From: Protaetiibacter larvae
GTDB lineage: Bacteria > Actinomycetota > Actinomycetes > Actinomycetales > Microbacteriaceae
Length of the DNA stretch: 64,000 nucleotides
Assembly (NCBI RefSeq): GCF_008365275.1
Contig: NZ_CP043504.1
Location: 806,001-870,000, forward strand
Direction of reading: 5' to 3'
Of this stretch, positions 31,569 through 40,721 are shown piece after piece. How positions within the stretch are numbered: position 1 is the first letter of the stretch; each line of letters opens with the position of its first letter. The notes beneath the pieces were generated by a model. That model worked only from the letters and a program-made list of their open reading frames with translations, was not told where the DNA came from and searched no databases. The position numbers were made by a program, and so were the translations under genes.

Positions 31569-31594
31569 GTCGGCACGCGTGGAACCGTGCCGAC
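31569..31594 (+). promoter_or_regulatory. hairpin in the pilB leader
   Basis: GTCGGCACG pairs with CGTGCCGAC, a 9-bp stem with an eight-base loop, ending six bases before the GAGGGGG ribosome site of pilB. A TAGCGT that could be the -10 lies at about 31513-31518. Confidence 0.45.
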
Positions 31595-31608
31595 ACCGAG
31601 GGGGTGGC

Positions 31609-33273
31609 ATGGCCTCCCTTTCTGAGATCCTGATCATCCGCGGTCAGCTGCCGATCACGAGCATCGACACGGCGGCCGCCGGGTCCGACGCCGACGAGGA
31701 CCAGATCCGCGGCCTCGTCGCCCAGGGCGTGCTCTCCGAGAGCCAGGTGGCGTCGGCACGGGCGGCCCAGCTGAACCTGCCGTTCGTCGACCTCACCGAG
31801 TACCCGGTCGACCACTCGGCCGTCTCGCTCGTGCCGATCGGGCTGCTGCGGCGCCACAACATCCTGCCCATCGGCCGCGACGGCGACCGCCTGCTGCTCG
31901 CGATGGCCGACCCGCAGGACGTGCTCGCCCTCGATGACATCCGTGCCGCCGTGCGCATCTCCGTGCGCCCCGTGGTGGCCGAGCGCCAGGACCTCATGAA
32001 CGCGATCGCGCGCTTCGTGCGTGCCGACGGTGAGCTCAACGACCTCACCTCCGCGATTCAGGAGGAGACCGGCGAAACGTCGACCGACCTTGCGGTGCAG
32101 GAGGTCGAGGACGACGCGCCGATCGTGCGTTTCGTGAACCTGCTCATCAGCCAGGCGATCCAGGACCACGCATCCGACATCCACATCGAGCCGGCCGAGC
32201 ACGACATGCACGTGCGGTACCGCATCGACGGCGTGCTGCACGAGATGCAGCGGGCGCCCAAGTCGATCCAGAACGGCGTCATCAGCCGCCTCAAGATCAT
32301 GAGCGACATCGATATCGCCGAGCGTCGCAAGCCGCAGGACGGCCGCCTGTCGGTCATGCACGGCGGCCGCAAGATCGACCTCCGTGTCGCGACCCTGCCG
32401 ACGGTGTACGGCGAGAAGGTCGTCATGCGTATCCTCGACAACTCGGCGACGCAGCTCGGCATCCAGCAGATGGCGATGCTCGACCACAACCTCGACCGCT
32501 TCAAGAAGTCGTACTCGAAGCCCTACGGCATGATCCTCGTGACCGGCCCGACGGGTTCCGGTAAGTCCACGACGCTCTACACGACCCTCAACGAGGTTGC
32601 GAAGCCCGAGATCAACGTCATCACGGTCGAAGACCCGGTGGAGTACCGACTCCCCGGCATCAACCAGGTGCAGGTGAACGTCAAGGCGGGCCTCACCTTC
32701 GCGAGCGCGCTGCGCAGCATCCTGCGGTCCGACCCGGACGTCGTGCTGCTCGGTGAGATCCGCGACAAGGAGACGGCGCAGATCGCCATCGAGGCGTCGC
32801 TCACCGGTCACCTCGTGCTCTCCACGCTGCACACCAACGACGCGCCGAGCGCGGTCACGCGGCTCATCGAGATGGACATCGAGCCGTTCCTCGTGGGCTC
32901 CGCGCTGGACTGCGTGGTCGCCCAGCGTCTTGCGCGGCGCCTGTGCGACAAGTGCAAGCAGCCGTACCATCACGGTGCCGAGGAGCTCGCCGCGCTCGGG
33001 TTCGGTTACGACCCGCGGATGGGCATGCCCACGCTGTTCCGCCCGGTGGGCTGCCAGCACTGCTCGAACACCGGCTACCGCGGACGCATGGCGCTGCACG
33101 AGGTGATGTCGGTGAGCGAGGACATCGAACGCCTGGCCGTTCAGCGCGCCTCGAGTGCCGACATCGGCCGGGTCGCGGTCGGGCAGGGAATGGCCACGCT
33201 CCGTCAGGACGGGTGGGCGAAGGCCCTGCTCGGCATGACGAGCATCGAGGAGATCCTGCGCGTCGTCGCATAA
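31609..33273 (+). CDS. pilB: type IV pilus assembly ATPase PilB
   Basis: A 554-residue extension ATPase of the GspE/PilB family, which powers pilin polymerisation at the inner face of the membrane. An N-terminal GSPII_E_N/MshEN-like domain spans about 1-150. The ATPase core has Walker A GPTGSGKST, the Asp box VEDPVEYRLPG, Walker B DPDVVLLGEIRD and the His box HLVLSTLHTNDA. A tetracysteine zinc motif (CDKCKQPY...CQHCSNTG) marks it as PilB rather than PilT. It is the first structural gene of the pilus operon and is followed 46 bases later by pilT. Confidence 0.95.
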   Translation: MASLSEILIIRGQLPITSIDTAAAGSDADEDQIRGLVAQGVLSESQVASARAAQLNLPFVDLTEYPVDHSAVSLVPIGLLRRHNILPIGRDGDRLLLAMADPQDVLALDDIRAAVRISVRPVVAERQDLMNAIARFVRADGELNDLTSAIQEETGETSTDLAVQEVEDDAPIVRFVNLLISQAIQDHASDIHIEPAEHDMHVRYRIDGVLHEMQRAPKSIQNGVISRLKIMSDIDIAERRKPQDGRLSVMHGGRKIDLRVATLPTVYGEKVVMRILDNSATQLGIQQMAMLDHNLDRFKKSYSKPYGMILVTGPTGSGKSTTLYTTLNEVAKPEINVITVEDPVEYRLPGINQVQVNVKAGLTFASALRSILRSDPDVVLLGEIRDKETAQIAIEASLTGHLVLSTLHTNDAPSAVTRLIEMDIEPFLVGSALDCVVAQRLARRLCDKCKQPYHHGAEELAALGFGYDPRMGMPTLFRPVGCQHCSNTGYRGRMALHEVMSVSEDIERLAVQRASSADIGRVAVGQGMATLRQDGWAKALLGMTSIEEILRVVA

Positions 33274-33319
33274 CGGCGGCGCGGATGCGCGAGTTCCGAT
33301 GGAGGGGGAGGACCAGCGC

Positions 33320-34858
33320 GTGAGCAACAACATCTACGAGATCCCGTTGACGGATCCCGCGGCACCGCCGTTCGGCGTGCCGGGGACCGGCGGCACTCTG
33401 CCGCCGCCGCACGCCGAGCTGCCGCCGAACGCGGCACCGACGACCGACTTCTCGCGCCTGCCCCCGCCGGGTGCGGCGCCGGGAGATGCTGCGCCGCCGC
33501 CGGTGCGTGAACCGCAGGCGTTCGGTGCGCCGGCGTACGGTGCGCCCGCGCCCGAGGCCTACCCCGTCCCGCTGGGCGGGTCCGTTCCTCCGATCCCGTC
33601 CGGGTTCGGGGCGATCCCCGGGTTGACGCCGGCGCCGGAGCCCGAGTCGGCCGTGCCCGACTTCGCGGCGGCGCCCCCGCCGCCGCCTCCGCTTCCGGCG
33701 GCTCCCGCGCCGACCGTCGACCCGAGCTCGGTGTTCATCGACGACGAGTTCGCCCGCGCTGCCCGCGTGAACGCCGACCCCGACCTGCTGCACTGCCTGC
33801 AGGAGGTGCTCCTGGCGGGTGCCTCCGACCTGCACGTCTCGGTGGGGACTCCGCCGCTGCTGCGCATCGACGGCACGCTCATGCCGGTGCACGGGCAGGA
33901 CTACTGGGACCGCGAGCGAACCGCCACGGCGCTGTACAGCATCCTGAGCGCCGCGCAGCGAGCGACCTTCGATGAGCACCTCGAGCTGGACTTCGCCTTC
34001 ACCCTCTCGGCGAACGCCCGCTTCCGCGTGAACTTCTACCAGCAGCGCGGTGCGCTCGGTGGCGCCTTCCGCATCATCCCCACCGAGATCAAGCAGCTCT
34101 CACAGCTGGGGGTGCCGGACCAGATCGGCGAGTTCTCGAAGCTGCCGCGCGGGCTTGTGCTCGTGACGGGACCGACCGGCTCGGGGAAGTCGACGACGCT
34201 CGCGGCCCTCGTCGACCTCGTGAACCAGACCCGCGCCGACCACATCGTGACGGTCGAGGATCCGATCGAGTTCCTGCACACCAACAAGAAGGCGCTCGTC
34301 AACCAGCGCGAGGTGGGGGCCGACACCCACAGCTTCGGCGCCGCCCTCAAGCACGTGCTGCGGCAGGACCCCGACGTGATCCTCATCGGCGAGCTCCGCG
34401 ACCTCGAGACGATCTCCGTTGCGCTCACCGCAGCCGAGACCGGCCACCTGGTCTTCGCGACCCTGCACACGCAGAACGCGGGCGCGACCATCGACCGCGT
34501 GATCGACGTGTTCCCGCCGCACCAGCAGGACCAGATCCGCATCCAGCTCGCGGCCACCCTGCAGGGGGTCGTGTGTCAGACCCTCGTGAAGCGGGCCTCC
34601 GGCTCGGGTCGCGCGGTGGCTACCGAGATCATGATCACGACGCCGGCCATCGCCAACCTCATCCGCGAGGGCAAGACCCACCAGGTGCGCTCGGCGCTGC
34701 AGGCGGGACGCCAGTTCGGCATGCAGACGATGGATCAGCACCTCGCCGAGCTCGTGAACTCGGGCGTCGTCTCGTATGGGGCGGCCGCCGAGAAGGCGCA
34801 GGACATGGAGGACTTCAAGCGCCTCGTGCACCGGAGCGATGCGGTGGCCCAGCTATGA
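33320..34858 (+). CDS. pilT: type IV pilus retraction ATPase PilT with proline-rich extension
   Basis: A 512-residue retraction ATPase. The C-terminal 360 residues are a standard PilT: Walker A GPTGSGKST, Asp box VEDPIEFLHTNKK, Walker B DPDVILIGELRD, His box HLVFATLHTQNA, and the PilT signature region IANLIREGKTHQV. The first 145 residues or so are an extra low-complexity Pro/Ala/Gly region, absent from typical PilT proteins of about 350 residues. The GTG at 33320 follows a strong GGAGGGGGAGG ribosome site and is preferred over an ATG at 33299. Its stop overlaps the pilC start (ATGA). Confidence 0.93.
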   Translation: MSNNIYEIPLTDPAAPPFGVPGTGGTLPPPHAELPPNAAPTTDFSRLPPPGAAPGDAAPPPVREPQAFGAPAYGAPAPEAYPVPLGGSVPPIPSGFGAIPGLTPAPEPESAVPDFAAAPPPPPPLPAAPAPTVDPSSVFIDDEFARAARVNADPDLLHCLQEVLLAGASDLHVSVGTPPLLRIDGTLMPVHGQDYWDRERTATALYSILSAAQRATFDEHLELDFAFTLSANARFRVNFYQQRGALGGAFRIIPTEIKQLSQLGVPDQIGEFSKLPRGLVLVTGPTGSGKSTTLAALVDLVNQTRADHIVTVEDPIEFLHTNKKALVNQREVGADTHSFGAALKHVLRQDPDVILIGELRDLETISVALTAAETGHLVFATLHTQNAGATIDRVIDVFPPHQQDQIRIQLAATLQGVVCQTLVKRASGSGRAVATEIMITTPAIANLIREGKTHQVRSALQAGRQFGMQTMDQHLAELVNSGVVSYGAAAEKAQDMEDFKRLVHRSDAVAQL

Positions 34859-36093
34859 CGATGCTCAACTACGCCTACAAGGGGCGTGACGGTGGCGGCA
34901 AGATCGTCAAGGGCAAGCTCGATGCGCCGAGCGAGGCGGCGGCTGTCGCGCGGCTCAAGACGATGGGTGTCATGCCCACCGAGCTCGCCCAGTCGGCTGC
35001 GGGCACCGGTCTCCAGATGGAGATCAACATCGGCTTCCTCGAGAAGAAGGTGGGGCTGAAGGATCTGGCGGTCATGAGCCGCCAGATGGCGACCATGGTC
35101 TCCTCGGGCCTGTCGCTGCTGCGGACGCTCACGATCCTCGCCGATCAGACCGAGAACAAGAAGCTCGGCACGACACTGGACGCCGTGCGCGTGCAGGTGG
35201 AGACGGGCGCCTCGCTGTCGGCGGCGTTCGGCAAGTTCCCGCAGGTGTTCCCGCCTCTCATGGTCCATCTGATCCGGGCCGGTGAGACCGGCGGCTTCCT
35301 CGATCGCTCGCTCGAGTCGGTGGCGTCGACCTTCGAGAAGGAGGTCAAGCTCACCCAGACCATCAAGTCGGCGCTCACCTACCCGATCGTGGTGCTCTGC
35401 ATGGCCGTCGTCGCGACGATCGCGATGCTCGTGTTCATCGTGCCCGTGTTCGAGACGATGTTCGCGGGGCTCAACGCCGAGCTGCCGGTTCCGACCCAGA
35501 TCCTCGTGACTCTCTCGAAGAACATGATCTGGATCGTGCCGCTGCTCATCGTGATCGGCATCGTCTTCGCGCTCTGGTGGCGAAGTCACAAGCACGACGA
35601 GAAGGTGCGGCAGAAGGTCGACAGCCTGAAGCTCAAACTGCCGGTCTTCGGCCTGCTGTTCAAGAAGGTCGCGGTGGCGCGCTTCGCCCGCAACTTCTCC
35701 ACGATGACGAAGTCGGGTGTGCCGATTCTGCAGGCGCTCTCGATCGTGGGCGAGACCTCGGGCAGCTGGGTGATCGCGAATGCGATGCAGCGCGTGCAGG
35801 ACTCGGTGCGCTCGGGCAGGTCGGTCTCGGCGCCGCTTGCGGAGGAGCCGGTGTTTCCGCAGATGGTCGTGCAGATGATCGCGGTCGGCGAGGATGCCGG
35901 CGCCCTCGACACCATGCTCGGCAAGGTGGCGGACTTCTACGACGAGGAGGTGCAGACGACGACCGAGTCGCTCACCTCGCTCATCGAGCCGCTCATGATC
36001 GCCGTTATCGGCGTGATCGTCGGCGGCATGATCGTGGCGCTCTACCTGCCGATGTTCTCCGTCTTCAGCGCCATCACCAACCAGTCCAACTGA
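34855..36093 (+). CDS. pilC: type IV pilus inner-membrane platform protein PilC
   Basis: A 412-residue polytopic platform protein of the GspF/PilC family that couples the ATPases to pilin assembly. Two homologous halves each contain the RNFSTM/SRQMATM-type motif (LAVMSRQMATMVSSGLSLL near residue 62; FARNFSTMTKSGVPILQAL near residue 280). There are three membrane helices, about 170-200, 218-240 and 380-405. The start codon overlaps the pilT stop, so the two are translationally coupled. It is of normal length and intact. Confidence 0.94.
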   Translation: MTMLNYAYKGRDGGGKIVKGKLDAPSEAAAVARLKTMGVMPTELAQSAAGTGLQMEINIGFLEKKVGLKDLAVMSRQMATMVSSGLSLLRTLTILADQTENKKLGTTLDAVRVQVETGASLSAAFGKFPQVFPPLMVHLIRAGETGGFLDRSLESVASTFEKEVKLTQTIKSALTYPIVVLCMAVVATIAMLVFIVPVFETMFAGLNAELPVPTQILVTLSKNMIWIVPLLIVIGIVFALWWRSHKHDEKVRQKVDSLKLKLPVFGLLFKKVAVARFARNFSTMTKSGVPILQALSIVGETSGSWVIANAMQRVQDSVRSGRSVSAPLAEEPVFPQMVVQMIAVGEDAGALDTMLGKVADFYDEEVQTTTESLTSLIEPLMIAVIGVIVGGMIVALYLPMFSVFSAITNQSN

Positions 36094-36164
36094 ACAGCGG
36101 CCCCCGTTCGGTGGCCCCCCGCACTGGGGCCTCGCGCGACGGGGGCGCGAACCGCGACATTATC

Positions 36165-36197
36165 GACGGGGGGTCATTCATTGGGGGACCACCCGTC
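36165..36197 (+). promoter_or_regulatory. hairpin in the major pilin leader
   Basis: GACGGGGGGTC pairs with GGACCACCCGTC, about 11 bp with one mismatch, ending 30 bases before the pilin TTG. It lies in a 134-base gap, the longest untranslated stretch in the operon, preceded by CATTAT, a weak -10 candidate. It may be a separate promoter leader or an mRNA-processing site. Confidence 0.45.
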
Positions 36198-36227
36198 CAT
36201 GTTCACCAACTAACAAAGGATGGGAAA

Positions 36228-36662
36228 TTGATTTCTGCAATCCACCGCACGCTCATCGCGAAGCGTGACGCGCTCAAGGCGAACGAGGAGAAGGGCTTCA
36301 CGCTCATCGAGCTCCTCGTCGTCGTGCTCATCATCGGCATCCTCGCCGCGATCGCCGTGCCGGTCTACCTCGGCATCCAGGACAGCGCTCGCGAGAGCGC
36401 CGTGAAGTCGGACCTCGCGGCCGTCAAGACCGCCATCGTCGCCTACATCGTGCAGAACGACGAGGTGCCGGACATCGACGACCTCGCCGTGAAGATCGAT
36501 GACGGCAACTACTCGGTGACCCCGGCGTTCGCTCTCGCCCCGGCTTCCGCGACCGCGCCGTGGCGCGTGTCGGCCACCGCATCGAACGGCAAGTTCTACG
36601 CGGTCACCGACGCCGACGCGCCGTACGAGGCGACCGACGCTGCCGGCGCGACCAAGAAGTAA
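36228..36662 (+). CDS. pilA: major type IV pilin
   Basis: A 144-residue prepilin starting at TTG, with AAAGGATGGG as ribosome site; the nearer ATG is out of frame and closes after two codons. It has a 23-residue basic leader ending ...EEKG, then the class III signal FTLIELLVVVLIIGILAAIA with Phe at +1 and Glu at +5. PilD should cleave between Gly23 and Phe24. The globular part is short (about 95 residues), has no cysteine pair and ends in two lysines. It is followed by a perfect hairpin at 36680-36711, which should favour high pilin mRNA relative to the downstream genes. Confidence 0.93.
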   Translation: MISAIHRTLIAKRDALKANEEKGFTLIELLVVVLIIGILAAIAVPVYLGIQDSARESAVKSDLAAVKTAIVAYIVQNDEVPDIDDLAVKIDDGNYSVTPAFALAPASATAPWRVSATASNGKFYAVTDADAPYEATDAAGATKK

Positions 36663-36679
36663 GCGATTCAGCATCGCCG

Positions 36680-36711
36680 TGCGGGGTGACGTTTCGACGT
36701 CACCCCGCACA
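36680..36711 (+). terminator. UUCG-capped hairpin after the major pilin gene
   Basis: GTGCGGGGTGACGT pairs perfectly with ACGTCACCCCGCAC around a TTCG tetraloop. There is no U-tract, so it is likely a partial terminator or a 3' exonuclease block separating pilA from the minor pilin genes. Confidence 0.75.
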
Positions 36712-36748
36712 CTCCGTTCCACCGAGGCCAGAGGGGAGGTCGAGGCTC

Positions 36749-37180
36749 ATGGACGCGATTCGGCGCAGGCTCGCCGCACTCAATGACGAGGGCATGGGCC
36801 TCATCGAGGTCATGGTTGCCATGTTCCTGCTCGCGATCATCGCCCTCTCGCTCCTTCCCCTCCTCATCACCGGCCTCAAGCAGGCTGTCGAGAACACCAC
36901 CATCGCCGCCGCCACGCAGCTCGCGAACGACCGCATCCGGGTGGCGCAGGCCGCGAGTCCGGATTGTGCCGATGTGACCGCTGCTGTCAACGGCACCTTC
37001 GAGACCACCGACAAGCGCGGCGTGCCGCTGCAGGCCGTCACGACGGTCGTCGGCGTCTGCCCGGCACCCGGAAGCGCTGACACGCTGAACGTCACCACGG
37101 TCGTCACTCGCACCGACACCAACGCGCGGCTCGCCTCGGCGACCACCCTCGTGCTCGTCACCCAGGCGGTGACGCCATGA
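36749..37180 (+). CDS. minor pilin, PilV-like
   Basis: A 143-residue prepilin-like protein with a 15-residue leader (MDAIRRRLAALNDEG) and the class III segment MGLIEVMVAMFLLAIIALSL: cleavage after Gly15, Met at +1, Glu at +5. The remainder is a Thr/Val/Ala-rich domain with two cysteines (about 71 and 97) that could form a disulfide. The sequence resembles PilV/PulI-class minor pilins, which prime or cap the fibre. A GAGGGGAGG ribosome site precedes the ATG, and its end overlaps the next gene by four bases. Confidence 0.87.
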   Translation: MDAIRRRLAALNDEGMGLIEVMVAMFLLAIIALSLLPLLITGLKQAVENTTIAAATQLANDRIRVAQAASPDCADVTAAVNGTFETTDKRGVPLQAVTTVVGVCPAPGSADTLNVTTVVTRTDTNARLASATTLVLVTQAVTP

Positions 37181-37782
37181 CGACATCGCGTGCGATGACG
37201 CTCCGTGAGGATCGCGGCGTCACGATGGCCGAGATGCTCGTGGTCATGCTCATCACGACGATGATCCTGCTCGCGGTCGGCAGCATGTACATCGGCACCC
37301 TCCGCGTCGAGCAGACGGTCGTCGCGCTCTCCGGCTCCACCAACGGCGCGCAGCTCGTGGCCCGCTCGATCGACGACGGGGTGCGCAATGGCGTCGAACT
37401 GCGTCCGATCGCCACGGGCACGGATGGCGGGCAACTCCTCGTGGTCTGCACCGCGGGTGCGCAGGCCGCCATCAGCTACAAGTGGCAGGCCTGGTACTAC
37501 TCGCCCACCGGCGACGGCGAACTGCGCACCAAGAGCTTCACCACCGGGCTCCCGCCCGTCGTCCCGGACGCCGCCGCGCTCGAGACCTGGACCCTCCTGC
37601 TCACCAACATCGAACCCCGCGGCGCCGCGAACACGGTCTTTACTCTGGACGCGAGCGACGACACGAAGGTCACCACCCAGTTCTCGACCTTCGGCGACGA
37701 CACCGACTCGGCCACGATCGACTTCGCCACCCACCTCGCACCCCACCCCACCTATGCACCTGGATCGGAGCCCTGCTCATGA
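37177..37782 (+). CDS. minor pilin, PilW-like
   Basis: A 201-residue prepilin-like protein. The leader ends ...REDRG at residue 14; the mature N-terminus is VTMAEMLVVMLITTMILLAV with Glu at +5. The C-terminal domain of about 150 residues is Thr-rich with no recognised fold; a PilW/PulJ-class minor pilin is the best match by size and position. The ATG overlaps the stop of the PilV-like gene and its own stop overlaps the next ATG, so the three minor pilins are translationally linked. Confidence 0.85.
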   Translation: MTTSRAMTLREDRGVTMAEMLVVMLITTMILLAVGSMYIGTLRVEQTVVALSGSTNGAQLVARSIDDGVRNGVELRPIATGTDGGQLLVVCTAGAQAAISYKWQAWYYSPTGDGELRTKSFTTGLPPVVPDAAALETWTLLLTNIEPRGAANTVFTLDASDDTKVTTQFSTFGDDTDSATIDFATHLAPHPTYAPGSEPCS

Positions 37783-39869
37783 GCATCGCGCGCTTCACCC
37801 GAACGATCCGCGCCGTCCGCGAAGACGACCGCGGCGTCGCGCTGCCCACCGTCATCATCTTCATGTTCGCCGGCGTGCTGCTCTCGCTCGTCGTCGCGAG
37901 CACGGTGCTGTACTCGTACACCTTCTCGTCGAGCGTCAAGGCGAGCGTGCAGTCGCAAGCGGCCGCCGAGGCGGGTATCGCCGCGGCCCGCGCCGGGCTG
38001 CTGAACGGCACCTGCGCGACGCAGCCCACGCCCGGACTCTACGAGAACACCGACCCCTTCTACCGGGTGCAGATCTTCAAGCCCGACGGCACGGGCGGCT
38101 GGACCACGGGCTGCCCCACCATCTCGGAGGATGCCCGCATCGTCTCGATGGGAGACGCGGAGAACGGCGGCGTGAACGGCGACACCTCGGGGGATGAGGC
38201 GAATGTCGAGGCGATTCTCGGCAGCTTCTCCTCCTCGATCACCCTCGACGCAAGCGGACCCGCGATCTTCGCCTACAGCGCGAGCGGTGCGGGTGCGGGT
38301 GGAAAGCTCGTCTCGCTCGACGGCACCAACGTCGACGTCATGCTTCGCACGGGCACGGTCACCTGCGACGGCGGGTTCCAGGGAGCGGCGAACGTGGTGG
38401 TCAAGTCCGGCACGTTCAACGCGGTCGGCGGCTGCAACCTCGCCGGTAACGTGTGGGTCAACGGCCCTGTCAACGTCGATGGCGGTGCCGCGATCGGCGG
38501 CAGCGTGACGGGCTCGGTCGTGAGCATGTCGAACGGCTCGGTCGCCGGGAACGTGTGGTCGGACGGCGCGTTCTCGTCGACGGGTGGCGGCGTGTACGTG
38601 GGCGGCACGGTGAGCGCCACCTCGATCACCATCTCGCAGGGCTCCATCGGAGCAGCCTGGGCGCGCGCGGGCAACGTGACCCAGAGCGGCGGCACGATCC
38701 GCGGCATCCTCACCGCCAACGGAACGGTGACCGCGACCAATGGCAACCTGCAGTCGGCGGTGGTCGCGACAGGCGACGTCTCGGTCAAGATCAACGTGGC
38801 CTCCGGGATCAAGTCGGGCGGAACGGTGACGGTGTCGAACGGAACGGTGACCGGCGGGGTGACCGCGGTCGGCGGGGTGACGATGTCCGGTGGCACGATC
38901 AACGGTGGCGTGACGGCGGGAGGAACGGCGACGGTCCTCGGTGGAGGAGCGACCATGAGCGCGCCCGTGAAGGCGACGGGTGTGCGCATCGAAGGCGGCA
39001 CTTTCGGGGGCGGCGCGATCTCGGGTGTCGGCTGCTTCACGGGAAACGGCAGCGTCGGCGCGACGACGGTCGGCAGCATCAATGACACCAACCCGTGCAA
39101 GCCCAAGACGACCGGATGGTCGTGGGGCAACATCACCGTCTCCGCATCGACGGCGCCCAGTGTCGCCGCGCCGACCCTCGCGGCATCGCCCCTCAAGCCC
39201 GCCGCGATCGTCGTGCCGAACTGGATCGACTTCGGCAGCAAGGCCGATCACTTCACCTCGACCGGATGGCCGGGTCACACCGTGGTTGCGCTGGGCAGTA
39301 CGAGTTGCACCCCGTTCCACATCTACAACGCACTGAACACGATCGGCACGGCCCCCGGAGTGATCGACGCTCGCAACTGCACGAACGGCATCGAGCTCAC
39401 CGGGAGCAGCACGGAGTACACCGGACCGTTCTCGTGGGGCGACGACCTCTCGCGCAACGGATTCACCCTCAAGAACGATCTCGTGATCATCGCCAAGAAG
39501 TTCAACCTCTCCGGTAGTTCGCGATTCACGGGTGCCGGCACGGAGAGTCAGCTGTGGCTCATCAACCCCGACACCATCGCCAACGGATCTCCGGACTGTG
39601 CGACGGGCACCTCGATGAAGATCGACGGTGGGGCGAGCTTCCCGAAGCTCCGAACCCTGCTGTACTCGCCGTGCAAGATCACGATCGGATCGAGCACCCA
39701 GCTGAAGGGGCAGATCTTCGCGGGCGAGACGCAGATCGCGGGCGGCGCGGTCATCACCTACGCACCCGTCGGACTCCCCGGGTACGACCTCAACACAGGT
39801 GAAGAGACCTCGGTGACCGCGAGCGAGTGGGATCGCCCCATCGTCTCCCAGCGGAACGTCACGGGCTGA
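37779..39869 (+). CDS. large PilX-like pilin with beta-solenoid domain (candidate tip adhesin)
   Basis: A 696-residue protein beginning like a pilin: leader ending ...REDDRG at residue 19, then VALPTVIIFMFAGVLLSLVV. Position +5 is threonine instead of glutamate, as in PilX/GspK-type tip pilins. Residues of about 185-430 are a Gly/Thr/Val/Ser-rich array of short repeats (TVTVSNGTVTGGVTAVGG, TMSGGTINGGVTAGGTATV) that should fold as a beta-solenoid, similar in look to bactofilin or polymer-forming domains. A C-terminal region of about 240 residues with several cysteines and the terminal SVTASEWDRP follows. It is much longer than usual PilX proteins (about 170-200 residues). Tip placement is inferred. 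Confidence 0.85.
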   Translation: MSIARFTRTIRAVREDDRGVALPTVIIFMFAGVLLSLVVASTVLYSYTFSSSVKASVQSQAAAEAGIAAARAGLLNGTCATQPTPGLYENTDPFYRVQIFKPDGTGGWTTGCPTISEDARIVSMGDAENGGVNGDTSGDEANVEAILGSFSSSITLDASGPAIFAYSASGAGAGGKLVSLDGTNVDVMLRTGTVTCDGGFQGAANVVVKSGTFNAVGGCNLAGNVWVNGPVNVDGGAAIGGSVTGSVVSMSNGSVAGNVWSDGAFSSTGGGVYVGGTVSATSITISQGSIGAAWARAGNVTQSGGTIRGILTANGTVTATNGNLQSAVVATGDVSVKINVASGIKSGGTVTVSNGTVTGGVTAVGGVTMSGGTINGGVTAGGTATVLGGGATMSAPVKATGVRIEGGTFGGGAISGVGCFTGNGSVGATTVGSINDTNPCKPKTTGWSWGNITVSASTAPSVAAPTLAASPLKPAAIVVPNWIDFGSKADHFTSTGWPGHTVVALGSTSCTPFHIYNALNTIGTAPGVIDARNCTNGIELTGSSTEYTGPFSWGDDLSRNGFTLKNDLVIIAKKFNLSGSSRFTGAGTESQLWLINPDTIANGSPDCATGTSMKIDGGASFPKLRTLLYSPCKITIGSSTQLKGQIFAGETQIAGGAVITYAPVGLPGYDLNTGEETSVTASEWDRPIVSQRNVTG

Positions 39870-39872
39870 ACC

Positions 39873-40694
39873 ATGGCGGCGACCCTCGTCCTCGGCGCGT
39901 TCGGATCGATCATCGGATCGTTCCTGAACGTCGTCATCTACCGCGTGCCGCGCGGGCGCTCCCTCGTGAGCCCCGCGAGCGCGTGCGGGGCGTGCGGTCA
40001 TGCGATCCGCTGGTACGACAACATCCCGCTGATCTCCTGGCTCGCGTTGCGCGGGCGCTGCCGCGACTGCTCGGCCAGGATCTCGGTGCGGTACCCGCTC
40101 ATCGAGCTGGCGACCGCGGTCGCCTTCGCGGTCGTCGCGGTGCGCTTCGTGCCGGAGGTGTTCGCCGCGGGCGGTGCGGCCGCGATCGTCGCCTCCGGGC
40201 TCGTGCTTGCCGCGTTCCTCTACCTGGCGGCGATCAGCATCAGCCTTGCGGCCATCGACCTCGAGACGCTCCGTCTGCCGAACGCCATCGTGCTGCCCGC
40301 GTACCTCGTGGGCGGAGTACTGCTGGTCGCCGCCGCCGTGCTCACCAGCGCCTGGGCGCAGCTCGCGACCGCCGGACTCGGCCTGCTCATCATGGGCGGC
40401 GTCTACGCGATTCCCGCGCTCATCCGCCCGAACGCGATCGGGGGCGGTGACGTCAAGCTCGCGGGCGTGCTCGGCCTGTTCCTCGGCTGGCTCGGTTGGT
40501 CGGCGCTCGGCGTCGGCATCGTCGCGGGGTTCATTCTCGGCGGCCTCTTCGGGGTCGCCCTCATCGTCGCCGGCAAGGGCCGGTCAGCGCGCGTGGCCTT
40601 CGGGCCGTGGATGCTGGCCGGCGCCTGGATCGGCGTCTTCGCGGGCGAGGCATTGCTCGCGGGGTACTTGGGGCTCTTCGGCCTCACCGCATAG
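39873..40694 (+). CDS. pilD: prepilin peptidase (A24 family)
   Basis: A 273-residue polytopic aspartic peptidase that cleaves prepilin leaders and N-methylates the new terminus. The N-terminal GSIIGSFLNVVIYRVPRG motif and the zinc-binding cysteines C38, C41, C63 and C66 (CGAC, CRDC) are intact. Catalytic aspartates are Asp129 (AIDLETLRLPN) and Asp193 (GGGDVK). Eight hydrophobic segments are visible. It begins three bases after the PilX-like stop and serves the four prepilins just upstream. Confidence 0.95.
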   Translation: MAATLVLGAFGSIIGSFLNVVIYRVPRGRSLVSPASACGACGHAIRWYDNIPLISWLALRGRCRDCSARISVRYPLIELATAVAFAVVAVRFVPEVFAAGGAAAIVASGLVLAAFLYLAAISISLAAIDLETLRLPNAIVLPAYLVGGVLLVAAAVLTSAWAQLATAGLGLLIMGGVYAIPALIRPNAIGGGDVKLAGVLGLFLGWLGWSALGVGIVAGFILGGLFGVALIVAGKGRSARVAFGPWMLAGAWIGVFAGEALLAGYLGLFGLTA

Positions 40695-40721
40695 TCACTG
40701 TCCATCGGGGGGAGAACAGAA

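Noticed and set aside
31463-31608. A cyclic-di-GMP riboswitch before pilB
   Set aside because: Only a simple 9-bp hairpin is visible; the conserved core of GEMM-type riboswitches is not present.
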